Notes: generated from the sequence alone by a model not told the origin. Shown: positions 19,222 to 34,200, counted from the stretch's first letter. The stretch is 64,000 nucleotides of DNA from Pseudomonas sp. GD04091 (GCF_029836165.1 NZ_JAOEBG010000009.1:62001-126000), one strand, 5' to 3'. Program-made: numbers and translations.

Positions 19222-22200
19222 TCAGAACCCCATGCTGAAGCTCACCACCACACCATGGTCGCGGTTCTCGCTGGACAGCTGCCCGGAGTAGCCAACCCCC
19301 AGCTTGCCGCTCTGCCCGACCGAGAGATCCAGCCCCGCCTCGACCACCGCCGCATCCTTGGCGATCGGCACACCTTCGGTGCTGAACCCGGCGCCGCCAT
19401 CGATGAAGCGCAGGTCGGCATCGGGCTTGTCGTCGCCGAAGGCATGGCGCCAGCCCAGCGACAGCCGTGGGGTGATCTCGCTGCCGTTGTCGAGCTTGAT
19501 GCGCTTGCCAGCCCGCACGCCGACGGTGGAGAAGGTCACGTCCTGATCGACGCTGCCTTGCAACCGCCCTGCCCCGCCTTTCTCACGGGCGGTGTCGCTG
19601 TCGTAGTTGACATAGGCCAGCCCGGCGAACGGCTCCAGCGCTATGCCGCCTGCATCGATGGCATAGCCCACCTCACCGAACACCTGGGCACTGCGCGCGT
19701 CGTACTTGGCTTTCAGGCGATCGTTGTAGCCGCCGACTTCGACATCACGCTTGCTGTCGATGTCATGCCAGCTGTAGGCCACGCCCAGGCGAGCGGCGAA
19801 GGCGTCCAGCTGGTAGCCCAGGTAGGTGGTCAGGTGGTAGCTGTCCACCGAGGCGTCCGAGCGGCGACGGTGCGCATCGATGCTGGAACGGGTGTAGCCG
19901 GCGGCGACGCCGACCTTCCACGCGTCGTCCAGGGCACGGTCGACGCCGAGCATGAAGCCGGACAGGTCGCGATCAACGCTGGCATGGCTGCTGCTGCCGT
20001 CGTAGGTGCCCCAGCCGCCGATGGCGCGGATCCAGCCGACGGCCTGGCCCTGGCAACCTTCGCTGGTCAGCTGCTGATTGGCGGTCGGCGCCAGGGTGCG
20101 GCGTGGATCGTTCGGGTCGGTGCAGTCGGCCTGGCGCAGACGGTCATTGACCGCTTCGCGGATGTAGCGCGAGTCCTCGATCAGCACGGTCGCGGTGCTG
20201 GCGTGGATCTCGCCGGACAGGCTGTCGAACGCGGCCTGGGCACCCTGGCTATCCAGCGGCAGCAGGTTTTCCACCAGCGCGGCCGGTGCGCCGGCACTGC
20301 TCAAGGCGGTGGCCACGCCACGCTGGTTGCCGGTGGCGGCGACGTCGGCGAAGGAGTTGCCGTTGCGGCTGACCGACAGGGTCACCTGGTTGGCGCCATA
20401 GTCCAGCGAGCTGTTGAGGAACGCCGAGTTGGCCAGGTTGGTGGTGGCGAAGGTGCCATTCACCCCGCCTGCGGCGCTGACCACGGTGTACTGGCCGTTG
20501 CCGCTGGCGAGGTTGGCCACCATCAGGCTGCCGCCAAGGTTGGCGGTGCCGCCGACGTTGAGGTAGTTCACCGGCGAGGTGCCCAGGTCGATGACCAGCG
20601 TACCGCTGGCGCCATTGGTGAAGTTGCCCGAGACGTTCAGGTTGCCGGCAGGCCCTGGCAGCACGGTGCCGTTGTTGGTCAGCCCGGCGACGGTGCCGTT
20701 GCCGGTCAGCGCGGCACCGTTGGCCACGGTCACCTGGGCGCCGAGGTTGCTGCCCGGGTTGGCGGCATCGCCCACCTGGAGCACGCCCTGGTTGACGTTG
20801 AAGGCGCCACTGAACGGCTGGTTGCCGGTCAGCAGCAAGGTGCCGCCACCTTGCTTGGTGGTGGTGCCGGTGCCGCTGAGGGTGCCGTTGAAGGTGCCGT
20901 TGCTGCCCTGGGCGAAGACCAGGCTGGCGTTGTTGAGGATGTTGCCCGGCAGGCTGGTGGTATTGCCGACCAATGTGCCGCCACTGACGGTGGTACCGCC
21001 GCTGTAGGTGTTGGCGCCCGCGAGGATCAAGGTGCCGGCGTCGAGCTTCTCGATACCGCCGGTGCCGACCAGCGGCGCACTGACGGTGGCAGTGGCCCCA
21101 GCGTTGACCCGCACTGCGGCCAGGCTGCCGTCGGCGCCGTTGACCGGGGTCAGGCTGCCGCCGCTACCTGGGACGACCTGATAGCCATCGCTGAGGAACT
21201 GCAAGCCATCGAACGACTGGTTGCCCACCACGGTGACGGTCCCCGAGGTGCCTCCGAATACCGCGTAACCGCCACTCCAGCCTTCGTTGCTGGTGCCGCT
21301 GGCGTTGGTCCAGCCGGTACTCGGGCCCCAGGTGCCGCTGCCGCCGCCGATGCTGCCATCGGGGTTGGTCTTGCCGCCGTTCCAGAACTGCAGTTCTTCG
21401 CCGACGTTCTGCACCACCAGGTTGATCTGGTTGGCGATGGCGGTCTGCAGGCTGAGGTCGCCCAGGGCCACGCTGCCAGGAATGGCGCCGAACACCAGAC
21501 CGTTGTCGGTCAGGGTGCCGCCATAGTTGAACAGCTGGTACACACCGGTGCCGAAACCGCCGGCGTCGGTGATGTTCAGCGTACCGTCGAGCACCAGGTT
21601 GCCATTGACCTTGACCACGGTGGTGGAGGCGGCCGGGGCGCCGAGGCTGAAGTCCAGGGCACTGCCCGCGCTCAGGTCGAGGCTGCCGACGGTGAGTGGC
21701 GTGGCGCTCTGGCCGGCGGCCAGGGTGGCGCCGTTGGCGATCTGCACGGCGCCGCCGTAGGTGCCGCTGCCGCCCAGGCGGGCACCGGTGGCGACCTGCA
21801 CGGTGGCGCTGTCGAGGCGGCCGTTGACCAGCAGGGTGCCGGCGTTGACGCTGGTGGCGCCAGTGAAGGTGTTGACGCCGGTCAGCAGCAGCTCGCCGCT
21901 GCCGTTCTTGGCCAGGGTACCGCTGCCGGTGAGGTTGCCGGTGTAGCTGCCGTTGGCGTTCTGCTCGAAGGTCAGTGCGCCATTGTTGAGGATCGCGCCT
22001 TGCAGGCTGGTGGTGTTGCCCACTACGCCGCCGGCATTGATCTGGGTGCCACCGCTATAGGTGTTGCTACCGTTCAGGGTCAGCACGCCATTACCGTTCT
22101 TGATCAGCCCACCCGCGCCACTGACCACGCCGTCGAGGGTCAGGGCGTTGCTGCCGGCGATGGCCAGGGCGCCGTTGAGCACGGCGTCGTTGGCCAGGGT

Positions 22201-25200
22201 GACGGCGGTGTTGCTGTCCAGCGTGGTGCCGCCCGCGGCGGTCACGATGCCGCTGCCCAGCGCGCTGTCGTTGCCGACCTCCAGGGTGCCGCCGTTGAGC
22301 GCGGTGCCGCCGCTGTAGCCGTTGGCGGCATTGAGCACCAGGGTGCCGGCATCTTGCTTGGCGAGGCTGCCGGTGCCGTTGAGGGCGACATTGAGGGTGG
22401 CGGTGACGCCGTTGTCGACCCGCAGGTTGGTGGTGCCGTTGCCCAGCAGCTCGCCGCCAGCGCCGGCATCGAGCACATAGCCGTCGGTGACGAACTGCAG
22501 GCCAGTGATGTTGTGGCTGCCGTTGACGGTGACGGTGCCCGCGGTGTTCTGGAACACGGCGAAGGTGTCGTTCCAGGTGCTGTTGAGCACGCCGTTGGCG
22601 TCGGTCCAGTTGGTGTTGGTGGCATCCCAGGTGCCGCTGCCGCCATCGATCACGCCGTTGGCGACACTTTGGCTGCCATCCCAGAACAGCACGTTGCTGG
22701 CGCCACCGACCACCAGGTTGACCTGGTTGGCGACGGCGGTCTGCACGGTCAGGTCGGTGACCGGCACCGGTGTGCTGCCGAAGCTCATGCCGTTGTTGAC
22801 CAGACTGCCGCCGTAGGCGAACAGGCGGTACACACCAGCGCCGAAGCCGCCGATATCGGCAACGTTGAGGGTGCCACCCAGGGTCAGGTCGTTGGCGACG
22901 TTGACCAGCGGGTTGCTGCCGGTCGACGGCGCGCCCAGCGAGGCATTGAAGTTGGCGCCGCTGTCGAGCACCAGGTTGCCAGCGTTCAACGTGCTGCCGC
23001 TGGTCGCGGCGAGATTGCCGCCATTGGCCACCGTCACCGCGCCGCCGAGGCTGCCGGCACCACTGAGGCTCGCGCCGCTGGCCACGTTAACTGTGCCACT
23101 GGCCAGCGAGCCATCCACTTTCAGGCCGCCAGCCTGCACGTTGGTGGTGCCGGTATGACTATTGGCGCTGTTCAGGGCCAGGGTGTCGTTGCCAAGCTTG
23201 TTCAGGGTGCCGGTGCCGCTGATATTGCCGTCGAACACACCGCCTTCGACCGTGAGGCTGTTGCCGGCGGCGATCTGGATCGCACCGGTACCGCCGATGT
23301 CGCCGAGGCTGGTGTTGCCGTCGAGGTTGAGGCTGGCGCCGCTGCTGACGTTCAGCTGGCTCTGGGTGCCCAGGGCGGTGGTGCCGAGGGTGCTCAGGCT
23401 GCCGGACAGGATATTGAGGATGCCGCTGAAGGTGTTGTTGCCCGACAGGGTCAGGTCGGCCAGGCCGCTCTTGTTCAGCTCGCCTGCGCCACTGAGCACG
23501 CCGGCCAGGTGCAGGTCGTTGCTGCCCAGCACGTTGAGCACACCGCTGACATTGACCGGGTTGGCCAGGGTGACGGCGCTCGCGCTGTCGAGGTTGGCGT
23601 TGCCGCTGACCTCAAGCCCACCCGTGCCGAGGGCGGCGTCGTTGCCGAGCACCAGGGTGCCGGCCTGCAGGTCGGTGCCACCGCTGTAGGTGTTGGCGCC
23701 CATCAGTGCGAAGCGGGCCAGGCCAGCCTTGAGCAGGCGACCGCTGCCGCCGACGGAGCCGCCGAGGGTCAGGTCGTTGCTGCCCAGGATCGTGAGGTCA
23801 CCGGTGGCATTGACGTTGTTGCCCAAGGTCACCGCCTGGCTGCTGTCCAGGCTGGTGCCGGCCACGGTGTTCAGGCTGCCGGTGCCCAGGGCGGTGTTGG
23901 AACCCAGCACCAAGGTGCCGCCGTTCAATGCGGTGTTGCCGGCGTAGGTGTTGTTGCCCGCCAGCGCCAACCGTGCACCACCGGCCTTGACCAGGCCACC
24001 GGCGCCGCCGATGTTGCCGTTTAGCGCCAGGTCGTTGCTGCCGGCGATGTTCAGCGGGCCGGCCAGGGTGACGGCATTGCCCAGTATCACCGAGGCATTG
24101 CTGTCGAGGGTGGTGCCGGCGGCGGTGTCGAGCGCGCCGCTGCCCAAGGCCGTGTTGCTGCCGACGATGAGGGTACCGCCGCTGAGCAGGGTACCGCCGC
24201 TGTAGCTGTTGTTACCGTTGAGCACCAGGGTGCCGCTGTCGAGCTTGTTGAGCTTGCCGACGCCGCTCAGGCCGACATCGAGGGTTGCCGTGGCGCCGGG
24301 ATCGACCCGCACGCTGGTGTCGCCACCGCTGCCATTGATCAGGTCGAGCGCGCCACCGGTGCCCGCCAGCAGGCGATAGCCATCGCTGACGAACTGCAGG
24401 CCATTGACGGTCTGGCTACCCTCGACGGTAACGTCGCCCGACGCGCCCTGGAACACCGCGAAGGCGCTGCCCCAGCTGGTGTTGAGCATGCCGTTGAGGT
24501 CGGTCCAGTTGGTGTTGCCGGCGTTCCACACGCCCGTGCCTCCGTCGACCTGGCCATTGGCCGCGCTCTGGCTGCCATCCCAGAACTGGATGTTCAGGCC
24601 GGCGGCGCTGACCAGCAGGTTGACCTGGTTGGCCAGGGCGGTCTGCAGGGTCACGTCGCCCAGGCCCACGCCCAGCGGCAGGCTGCCGAAGTCCAGGCCG
24701 TTGTCGGTGAGCGCGCCGGTGTAGTCGAAGATGCGGTACACGCCGTTGCCGAAGCCGCCGATGCTGCCGACATTGAGCGTGCCATCAAGGGTCAGGTTGC
24801 CGCCGACGTTGAACAGCGCGGTGCCGCCGGTGGACGGCGCGCCGAGGCCGACATCGACGATCGAACCACTGTTGAGCACCAGGCTGCCGAGGCCCAGGGT
24901 GCTGCCGCTCTGCCCTGCCAGATGGCCGCCGTTGTTGATGATCACCGTGGCGTTGGCACTGCCGCTACCGGTCAGGGTGGCGCCGCTGGCGACGGTCAGC
25001 AGGTTGCTGCCCAGGCTGCCGTCGATCTTGAGGGTGCCAGCGTTGACCTGGGTATTATCGGCCAGGTTGCTGTTGCCGGTGAGGGTCAGGGTGCCGCTGC
25101 CGACCTTGGCCAGGCCGCCCAGGCCATTGAGGGCGCCGGCGAAGGTGCCGTCGAGGTTGTTGCCGCCCAGGCTCAGGGTGCTGCCGATGCCGACATCGAC

Positions 25201-28200
25201 CTGGCCACTGCCGGTCAGGCTGCCGAGGCTGGCGTCGCCGTTGAGGTTGAGCAGGCCGCTGGCACCGACATTGAGGGTGTCGACGTTGGCCAGCACACCG
25301 CTCCCGAGGGTGGTGAGGGAGCCGGCCTGGATGTCGACATTGCCGGTGAAGGTCTTGACGCCGACCAGGGTGAGGTCGTCGACGCCGGTCTTGACCAGGT
25401 TGCCGGTGCCGCTCAGGTCGCCGCTGAGAATCAGCGCGTTGGCGGTGTCGAGGGTCAGGTTGGCGCCATTGCTCAGGGCGATGAGGTTGCCCAGGGCCAT
25501 GGGGGCGCTGTTGGCGACCGTGGCGTCGGCGGTAACGGCGAGGGTGCCGGTGCCCAGCGCGCCGCTGCTGCCCAGGGTCAGGCGGCCGGCGTTGAGTTGG
25601 GTGCCGCCCTGGTAGCCGTTGTTGCCATTGAGGGTCAGGTTGCCGCTGCCGTTCTTGGCCAGGCCGGCGGTGCCGTTGATCACGCCGTTGAGGGTGAGGT
25701 CGTTGGCGCCGTCGACGGTCAGGCCGGCGTTGAGGGTGACGTTGTTGGCCAGGGTGGTGCTGGCAGCGCTGCTCAGGGTCGAGGCACCGGCGACGGTCAG
25801 GGCGCCCTGCCCCAACGCATTGTCGTTGCCGACCACCAGCCGGCCGGCACTCAAGGTCGTGCCGCCCAGGTAGTTGTTGGCGCCGTTGAGAGTCAGGGTG
25901 CTGGCGCCGGCCTTGTTCAGGGCACCGACGCCATCGACCACGCCGGTTAGGGTCAGGTCGGCGCTGCCCGGCAGGTTGAGGGTGCCGCCCAGGTGTACGT
26001 TGTTGGCCAGGGTGGCGCCTGCGCCGCCGGCCTCGAGGCTGGCGTTGGCACCCGTGCTGAGAGCGCCGCTGCCCAGCGCGGTGTTGCTGCCGACCACCAG
26101 GGTGCCGGCGTTGAGGGTGGTACCGCCGCTGTAGGTGTTGTTGCCGTTGAGGGTCAGGGTGGCGGCGCCGTTCTTGACCAGGCCGTTGCTGCCGGAGACC
26201 ACGCCGTTGAGGGTCAGCGCCTGGCTGCCACCGAGGGTCAGGTTGCCACCGGCGAGGTTGACGGCATTCACCAGCGCCAGCGCCTGGCTGGCATCGAGGC
26301 TGGCGGCGCCGTTGACGGTCAGGGTACCGCTGCCCAGGGCGCCGGCACTGCCCAGCAACAGGCTGCCAGCCTGCAGCGAGGTACCGCCGGCGTAGGTGTT
26401 GTTGCCATTGAGCACCAGTTGTCCGGCGCCAAGCTTGTTCAGCGCCCCGGCACCGCTGATGACACCGTCGAGGGTCAGGGCTTGGGTGTTGTTGACGCCC
26501 AGGGTGGTACCGGCACCGAGGCCGATGGCGTTGGCCACCTGCAGTACACCGGTGGTGGCCAGGGTGCTGTCGCCGGTCACCGCCAGGTTGCCCGTGCCAA
26601 GGGCGGTGTTGTTGCCCAGGGTCAGGGTGCCGCCGCCAAGGGTCGTGGTGCCCTGGTAGGTGTTGGCGGCGCCGAGGGTCAGGTTGCCGCTGCCGGCCTT
26701 GGTCAGGCCGCCGGTGCCACTGATCACGCCATTGAGGGCCAGGTTGTTGTTGCCGGTCAGGCTCAGGGTATTGTTGAGTGTCACCTGGTTGGCCAGGGTC
26801 ACGGCACCGCTGGTGGCCAGGTTGCTGGCGCCGCCGACGGTCAGGGTGCCGGTGCCCAGCGCCTGGTTGTTGCCCAGGGTCAGCGTGCCGGCATTGAGGG
26901 TCACGCCACCGGTCAGGGTGTTGGCGCCACTGAGGGTGAGGTTGCTGGCGCCGTTCTTGGTCAGGCTGCCGGCCCCCGTGACCAGCCCGCCCAGGCCCAG
27001 GTCGTTGCTGCCGGTGATGGTGAGGTTGCCCCCCAGGTTGACGGTGTTGCCGATGTTGATCGCCGCGGCGCTGTCCAGCGTGGTGCCGGCAGCCGCGTTG
27101 AGCTGGCCGAGGCCGAGGGCGCTGGCGCTGCCAAGCACCAGGGCGCCGGCATTGAGGTTGGTGTTGCCCAGGTTGGCGTTGGTACCGTTCAGGGTCAGGG
27201 TGCCGCTGCCGGTCTTGGTCAGGCCGCCGACACCGGTGATATTGCCGCCCAGGGTCAGGTTCTGCGCCCCAGCGATGGTCAGGTTGCCGGCCAGGTTGAG
27301 CTGGTTGACCAGGGTGACGTTGGCATTGCTGCTCAGGGTGGTGCCGCCGACTGCATTCAGGGCACCTGTGCCCAGGGCGGTGTTGCTGCCCACCACCAGG
27401 GTGCCACCGTTCAGGCTGGTAGTGCCCTGCTGGCTGTTGCTGCCGTTGAGGGTGAGCGTGCCGGAACCCGTCTTGATCAGGCCACCGGTGCCGCTGAGCG
27501 CACCGCTGAGGGTGAGATCGTTGCTGCTCGGCAGGCTGAGGTTGGCGTTCAGGGCGATGGTATTGCCCAGTGCCAGGTTGCCGGTGGTATCCAGGCTGGC
27601 GGCGCCGTTGACGGCCAGGCCACCCGTGCCCAGCGCCTGGTCGTTGCCCAGGGTCAGGGTACCGCCGCCAAGGGTGGTACCGCCGCTATAGGTGTTGGCG
27701 TTGCCGAGCGTGAGGTTGGCGCCGCCGGCCTTGATCAGGCTGCCATTGCCCGAGACGATGCCGGCCAGTCCGAGGTCGGCGCTGCCATCGATGGTCAGCG
27801 TACCGCTCAGGGCCAGGGCGTTGCCGAGGGTGACGCTGGTGTTGCTGTCCAGGTTCACGCCGCCAGCCGCGCTCACCGCCCCGCTACCAAGGGCGGTGTT
27901 GCTGCCGACCACGATACGCCCGCCATTGAACAGCGTGCCGCCGCTGTAGCTGTTGGCGCCATTGAGCACCAGGGTGCCGGTATCGAGCTTGGCCAGCTGG
28001 CCGCTGCCCGAAAGGCCGACGTTGAGCGTGGCCGTGGCGCCCGGGTCGACTCGCACGGTAAAGGCGCCGTTGCTGCCGTTCACCAGGTCCAGGCCCCCGG
28101 CACCGATCAGTCGATAGCCGTTGGTGACGAACTGCAGCCCGGTGGCGGCCTGGGTGCCGACCACGGTGACGTCGCCGGCGGTGCCCTGGAACACAGCAAA

Positions 28201-31200
28201 GTCGCTGGTCCAGATGTTGTTGGAGACGCCGTTGACGTCGGTCCAGTTGCTGTTGCTGCCATTCCAGATGCCGGTGCCGCCGTCGACCACGCCATTGGGC
28301 ACGCTCTGGGCCCCGTCCCAGAACTGCACGGTGCCGGTGGCGCCGCCGACCAGCAGGTTGACCTGGCTGCCGATTGAGGTCTGCACCTGCAGGTCGCCCG
28401 GCAGCACGCTGCCCGGGACGTTGCCGATGTCCAGACCGTTGTCGACCAGCGCGCCGGTGTAGTCGAGCAGGCGGTAGATACCGGTGCCGAAGCCGCCGAT
28501 ATCCGTCACGTTGAGCGTGCCGTCGAGGGTCAGGTTGCCGTTGACGTTGACCAGCGCCGTGCCCCCGGTGGCCGGGGAGCCGAGGCCGAAATCGAGGATC
28601 GAGCCGCCGTGCAGGGTCAGCGCACCGGTGTTGAGGGTCGCCCCGCTGTTGGCCAGCAGGTGCGCGCCATTGGCGATATCGACCGCACCCAGCAGGCTGC
28701 CGGTGCCGCCGAGGCTCGCGCCGCTGTTGACCTGCACGCTGGCGCTGGCCAGCGAGCCGGTGACGTTGAGCAGGCCGGCATTGACCGTGGTGTTGCCGCC
28801 GAGCACGTTGACACCGGAAAGCTCGAAGCTGCCGCTGCCGTTCTTGATCAGCCCGCCGCTGCCGGCCAGGACGCCGCTGAACACACTGTTGAGGTTGTTG
28901 CCGCCCAGGGTCAGGTTGCTGCCGCTGGCGATGTTCACCGTACCGGCGCCGCCAAGGCCACCGACGGTGGCACTGGCGCCGAGGTTCAGACTGGCCCCGC
29001 TGCCGACAGTGACCCCGAAGGTATTGCCCAAGGCCGTGCTGCCGACCGTGGTGATGCTGCCGCCGAGCAGGTCGATGGCCCCACCGAAGGTGTTGTTGCC
29101 GGTGAGCGTGAGGTCGGACGAGCCGGTCTTGATCAACCCGCCGGTGCCGGCGAGCACGCCGCCCAGGGTCAGGTTGTTGTTGCCGCCGAGGGTCAGGTTG
29201 GCACCAAGGTTGACGTCGTTGCCCAGGGTCATCGCCACGCTGTTGGCCAGGGTCGCGGCACCACTGACGTTCAGCGCGCCGGTACCCAGCGCCGCGGCAT
29301 TGGCCAGGGTCAGGGTGCCGGCGTTGAGGTTGAGGCCTGCGCTGAAGGTGTTGGCGCCCGACAGGGTCAGGTTGGTGCTGCCGTTCTTGGTCAGCGCTCC
29401 GCTGCCGCTGATCACACCGCCGAGAGTGGTGGCGTTGCTGCCCGGCAAGGTCAGGGTGGCGCCGGCCCCGAGGTTGATGGCGTTGCCCAGGTTGAGCGCG
29501 GCGCTGCCATCGAGGCTGGCATTGCCGCCCACGCTCAGGGCGCCGCTGCCGATGGCGTTGTTGTTGCCCAGGGTCAGCAGCCCGGCGTTGAGGGTGGTGC
29601 CGCCGCTGTAGGTGTTGTTGCCGTTGAGGGTCAGTCCAGCACTGCCATTCTTGACCAGCGCGCCGCTGCCGCTGATCAGGCCACCGAGGGTGGTGGCATT
29701 GCTGCCCAGCACGGTCAGGGTGTTGCTGCCCAGGCTGATGCCGTTGGTCACCGCCACTGCGGTGCTGGCGTCGAGATTGGCGTTGCCGCCCAGGGTCAGG
29801 GCGCCGATCCCCAGCGCGGTGTTGCTGCCGAGGGTGAGCGTGCCGGCATTGAGTTGGGTGCCGTTGGTGTAGACGTTGTTGCCGCTCAGGGTCAGGTTGG
29901 CGGTGCCGTTCTTGACCAGCGAGCCGATGCCGCTGACCACCCCGGCCAGGCCGAGGTCGGCAGTGCCGTCGATGGTCAAGGGACCTGCGATGGTGACGTC
30001 GTTGGCCAGGCTGACCGCGGTACTGGCATCCAGGTGGGTGCCAGCCAGGGTGTTGAAGGTGCCGGTGCCCAGCGCGGTGTTGCTGCCAACCACCAAAGTG
30101 CCGGCGTTGAGGCGAGTGATACCGCTGTTGGTGTTGGCGCCGGTCAGGGTCAGGGTGGTGCTGCCGTTCTTGGTCAGGCCACCAGCACCGGCGATGATGC
30201 CGCTCAGGGTCACGTCGTTGCTGCCCGGCAGGATGAAGTTGCCGGCCAGGTTCAGCGCGTTGCCGATGTTCAGCCCGGCGACGCTGGTGTCCAGGGTGGT
30301 GTTGTTGGCGGCATTCAGCGCGCCGGTGCCCAGGGCGGTGCTGCTGCCGAGCACCAGGGTGCCGGCATTGAGCGTGGTGACGCCGCTGTGGCTGTTGTTG
30401 CCACTGAGGGTCAGCGTGGCGCTGCCGTTCTTGACCAGACCGCCGCTACCACTGATGTTGCCGGCCAGGGTGAGGTTGCTGGTGGTGGGCACGGTCAGGT
30501 CGGCGCCCAGATTGAGCGTGTTGTTCAGGGTCATCGCCGCCGAGTTGGCCAGCGTCGAGGCGCCACCGACTGTCAAGGCGCCAGTGCCCAGTGCGGCGGC
30601 GCTGGCCAGGGTCAAGGTACCCGCGTTGAGGTTGAGGCCGCCACTGAAGGTATTGGCACCGGACAGCGTCAGGTTGGTACCACCGTTCTTGACCAGCCCT
30701 CCCGTACCGCTGATCACACCGCTCAAGGTGGTGGTGTTGCTGCCCGGCAAGGTCAAGGTATTGCCGGCGAGGTTGATGGCGTTCCCCAGGTTGAGGGTGC
30801 CACTGCCATCGAGGCTGGCATTGCCGCCCAGGGTCAGGCCACCCGTGCCCAGGGCATTGCTGTTGCCCAGGGTCAGCAGTCCGGCATTGAGCGTGGTGCC
30901 GCCACTGAAGGTGTTGTTGCCGTTGAGGGTCAACCCGGCGCTACCGCTCTTGACCAGTGCGCCAGTGCCGCTGATCTGCCCGGTCAGGGTGGTGGCGTTG
31001 CTGCCCAGCACGGTCAGGGTGTTGCCCCCCAGGCTGATGGTGTTGGTGGCCGCAACCGCAGTACTGGTGTCGAGGTTGGCGTTGCCGCCCAGGGACAGGC
31101 CGCCGATGCCCAGTGCCGTGTTGCTGCCGAGAATCAGCGTGCCGGCATTGAGCTGGGTACCGTTGGTGAAGACGTTGTTGCCGCTGAGAGTCAGGCTGGC

Positions 31201-34200
31201 GTTGCCATTCTTGACCAGCGAGCCGATGCCGCTGAGCACGCCGCTCAAGCCCAGGTTGGCGCTGCCGTCGATGGTCAGGGGGCCTGCGATGATGGTGTCG
31301 TTGACCAGGTTGACCGCGGCGCTGGCGTCCAGATGGGTGCCAGCGGCGGTGTTGAGCGTGCCAGTGCCCAGCGCGGTGTTGCTGCCGACGACCAGGGTGC
31401 CGCCATTGAGGAAGGTGGAGCCGCTGTTGGTGTTGGCACCGTTCAGGGTCAAGGTCGTGCTGCCGGCCTTGGTCAGGCCACCAGCGCCAGCGATGACGCC
31501 GCTCAGGATCAGGTCGTTGCTGCCGGGCAGGTTGAGGTTGCCGGCAAGGTTCATACCGTTGCCAATGTTCAGCCCGGCGACGCTGGCGTCCAGCGTGGTG
31601 TTGCCCGCGGCATTGAGCGCGCCCGTACCCAGCGCGGTGCTGCTGCCCAGCACCAGGGTGCCGGCATTGAGCGCCGTGGCACCGCTGTGGGTGTTGTTGC
31701 CGCCCAGGGTCAGGCTGGCGCTGCCGTTCTTGATCAGGCCGCCGGCGCCGCTGAGATTACCGCCCAGGTTGAGATTGTTGGCGCCGGCCAGGGTCAGGTT
31801 GGCGCCGAGGCTGACAGCGTTGTTCAGGGTCATCGCCGCGGAGTTGGCCAGCGTCGAGGCGCCGCCTACCACCAGCGCCCCCATGCCCAGGGCCGCAGCG
31901 TTGGTCAAGGTGAGCGTACCGGCATTGAGATTGAGGCCACCACTGAAGGTATTGGCGCCACCCAGGGTCAGGTTGGTGCCACCGTTCTTGACCAGTCCAC
32001 CGCTGCCGCTGATCACACCACCCAGGGTGGTGGCGCTGGTGCCCGGCAGGGTCAAGGTGTTGCCGCCCAGGTTGACGGCGTTGCCCAGGTTGACCGCAAC
32101 GCCGGCATCGAGGCTGGCGTTGCCGCCCAGGGTCAGCGCGCCGGTACCCAGGGCATTGTTGTTGCCCACGGTCAGCACACCGCCGTTGAGGGTGGTGCCG
32201 CCGCTGAAGGTGTTGCTGCCGTTGAGGGTCAGGCCGGCGCTACCGTTCTTGACCAGCGCGCCGGTGCCGCTGATGACACCGCCCAGGGTGGTGGCGCTGG
32301 TGCCCAGCAGGTTGAGGGTGTTGGCCCCGAGGTTGACCGCGTTGCCCAGGCTGACCGCCGTGCTGGCGTCGAGGCTGGCGTTGCCGCCCAGGGTCAGGGC
32401 TCCCGTGCCCAGCGCATTGCTGTTGCCGACGGTCAGCTTGCCGGTGTTGAGGGTCAGGCCGCCGCTGAATGTGTTGTTGCCGTTCAGGTTCAGGTCAGCG
32501 GCGCCATTCTTGACCAGGGCGCCGGTACCGCTGATGACGCCGCCCAGGGTGGTGGCGCTGGTGCCGAGCAGGTTGAGGGTGTTGGCCCCGAGGTTGACCG
32601 CGTTGCCCAGGCTGACCGCGCTGCTGGCGTCCAGGCTGGCATTGCCGGTCAGGGCCAGGGCACCAGTGCCCAACGCGGCGCTGTTGCCGACTGTGAGCTT
32701 GCCGCCGGCAAAGGTCGTTGTACCGCTGTAGGTGTTCACGCCATTGAGGGTAAGGTCGGCCGCGCCGTTCTTGGTCAGGCCGCCGGTGCCGCTGATCACG
32801 CCGTTCAGGGTCAGGGCGTTGCTGCCGGGCAGCGTGAGGGTGCTGCCACCGAGGCTGACGGCGTTGGCCAGGGTGAGCGCGGCGGTGTTGTCCAGGGTTC
32901 CGTTGCCGGTGAGGGTCAGGGCGCCGGTACCAAGGGCACTGTCGTTGCCGATGGTCAGTGTGCCGCCGGCCAGGGTGGTACCGCCGCTGAAGGTATTGAT
33001 GCCGTTCAGCGTCACGTTGCCGCCGCCGCTCTTGACCAGCGAGCCGCTGCCGCTGAGCACGCCGCCGAGGGTCAGGGCGTTGCTGCCGGGCAGGCTCAGC
33101 GCCGCGTTCAGCGCCACTGCGGTGTTCAACACCAGCGGCACGCTGCCTTGCAGGCTGCTGGCGCCGCTGACGGTCAGGCCACCGCTGCCCAGGGCTGCGG
33201 CGCTGGTCAGGTTGAGGCCGCCGGCGGCCAGGGTGGTGCCGCCGCCGTAGGTGTTGGTGGCGCCGAGGGTGAGCAGACCGGCACCGGTCTTGGTCAGGCC
33301 GCCGACACCGGAGACCACGCCATTGAGGGCCATGTCGGTGGCGCCACCGACGCTCAAGCCGGCATTGAGGGTGAGGTTGTTGGCCAGGCTCAGGCCACCG
33401 ACGGTGCCCGCCAGGCCACCGCCATTGACGGTGATGGCACCGCTACCGAAGGCACTGGAATTGTCGAAGTTGACCAGGCCATCGTTGAGGGTGGTCTGGG
33501 TGGTGCCGTTGAGCACCTGGCCGATCAGGCTCCAGGTGCCGCTGTCGACGACCAGGCGGTTGAAGTTGATGTAGTTGGCGGCATTGATGGTGCCGGTGCC
33601 GCCGGTACCACTGCCGCCACCGATGGCGTTGCGCAGTGCCAGGGTGTTGGTGCCGCCGGCGCCGCCGTCGATCCTGCCCGCGGCCGCATACGCGAGGTTG
33701 GGGTTGCTGGTCACCAGCAAGGCGACGCCCACGCCCAGCCCGGCACTGACACTGGAACCGGTGATGGCGTTGAAACGGTTGGCGCTGTTGGCACCCATCG
33801 ACAGGCTGCCGGTGATGGACCCGGCGTTGGTGAAGGTATTGCCGGCCGTGGAGGCCTCGAACGCCGCCCGCCCCAGGATGGTGCCGGTGTTGGTGAAGTT
33901 CACCGTGCTACCGCCGGTCACTGCGATGACCGGGGTGTCCTCGCTCACCAGCGTCAGGCTGGCCAGTGCCGAGGAGCCGATGCTGCCGGCGTTGCTGATG
34001 TTGGTAGTGCCAGCTGAGCCGTTGCGCGCGTCCAGCGCCATGCCCGTAAGGTTCAGCAGGCTGGCGCCGAGCAAGGCACCCGTGCCCTTGATCACCCCCG
34101 TGGCATTGTTGTTGATGGTGAGGTTGCCGGAGGTACCGGTGTTGCCGATCAGCACGGCGGAGGACTGGATGCTCAACAACCCCAGCAACGTCGGATCGAT

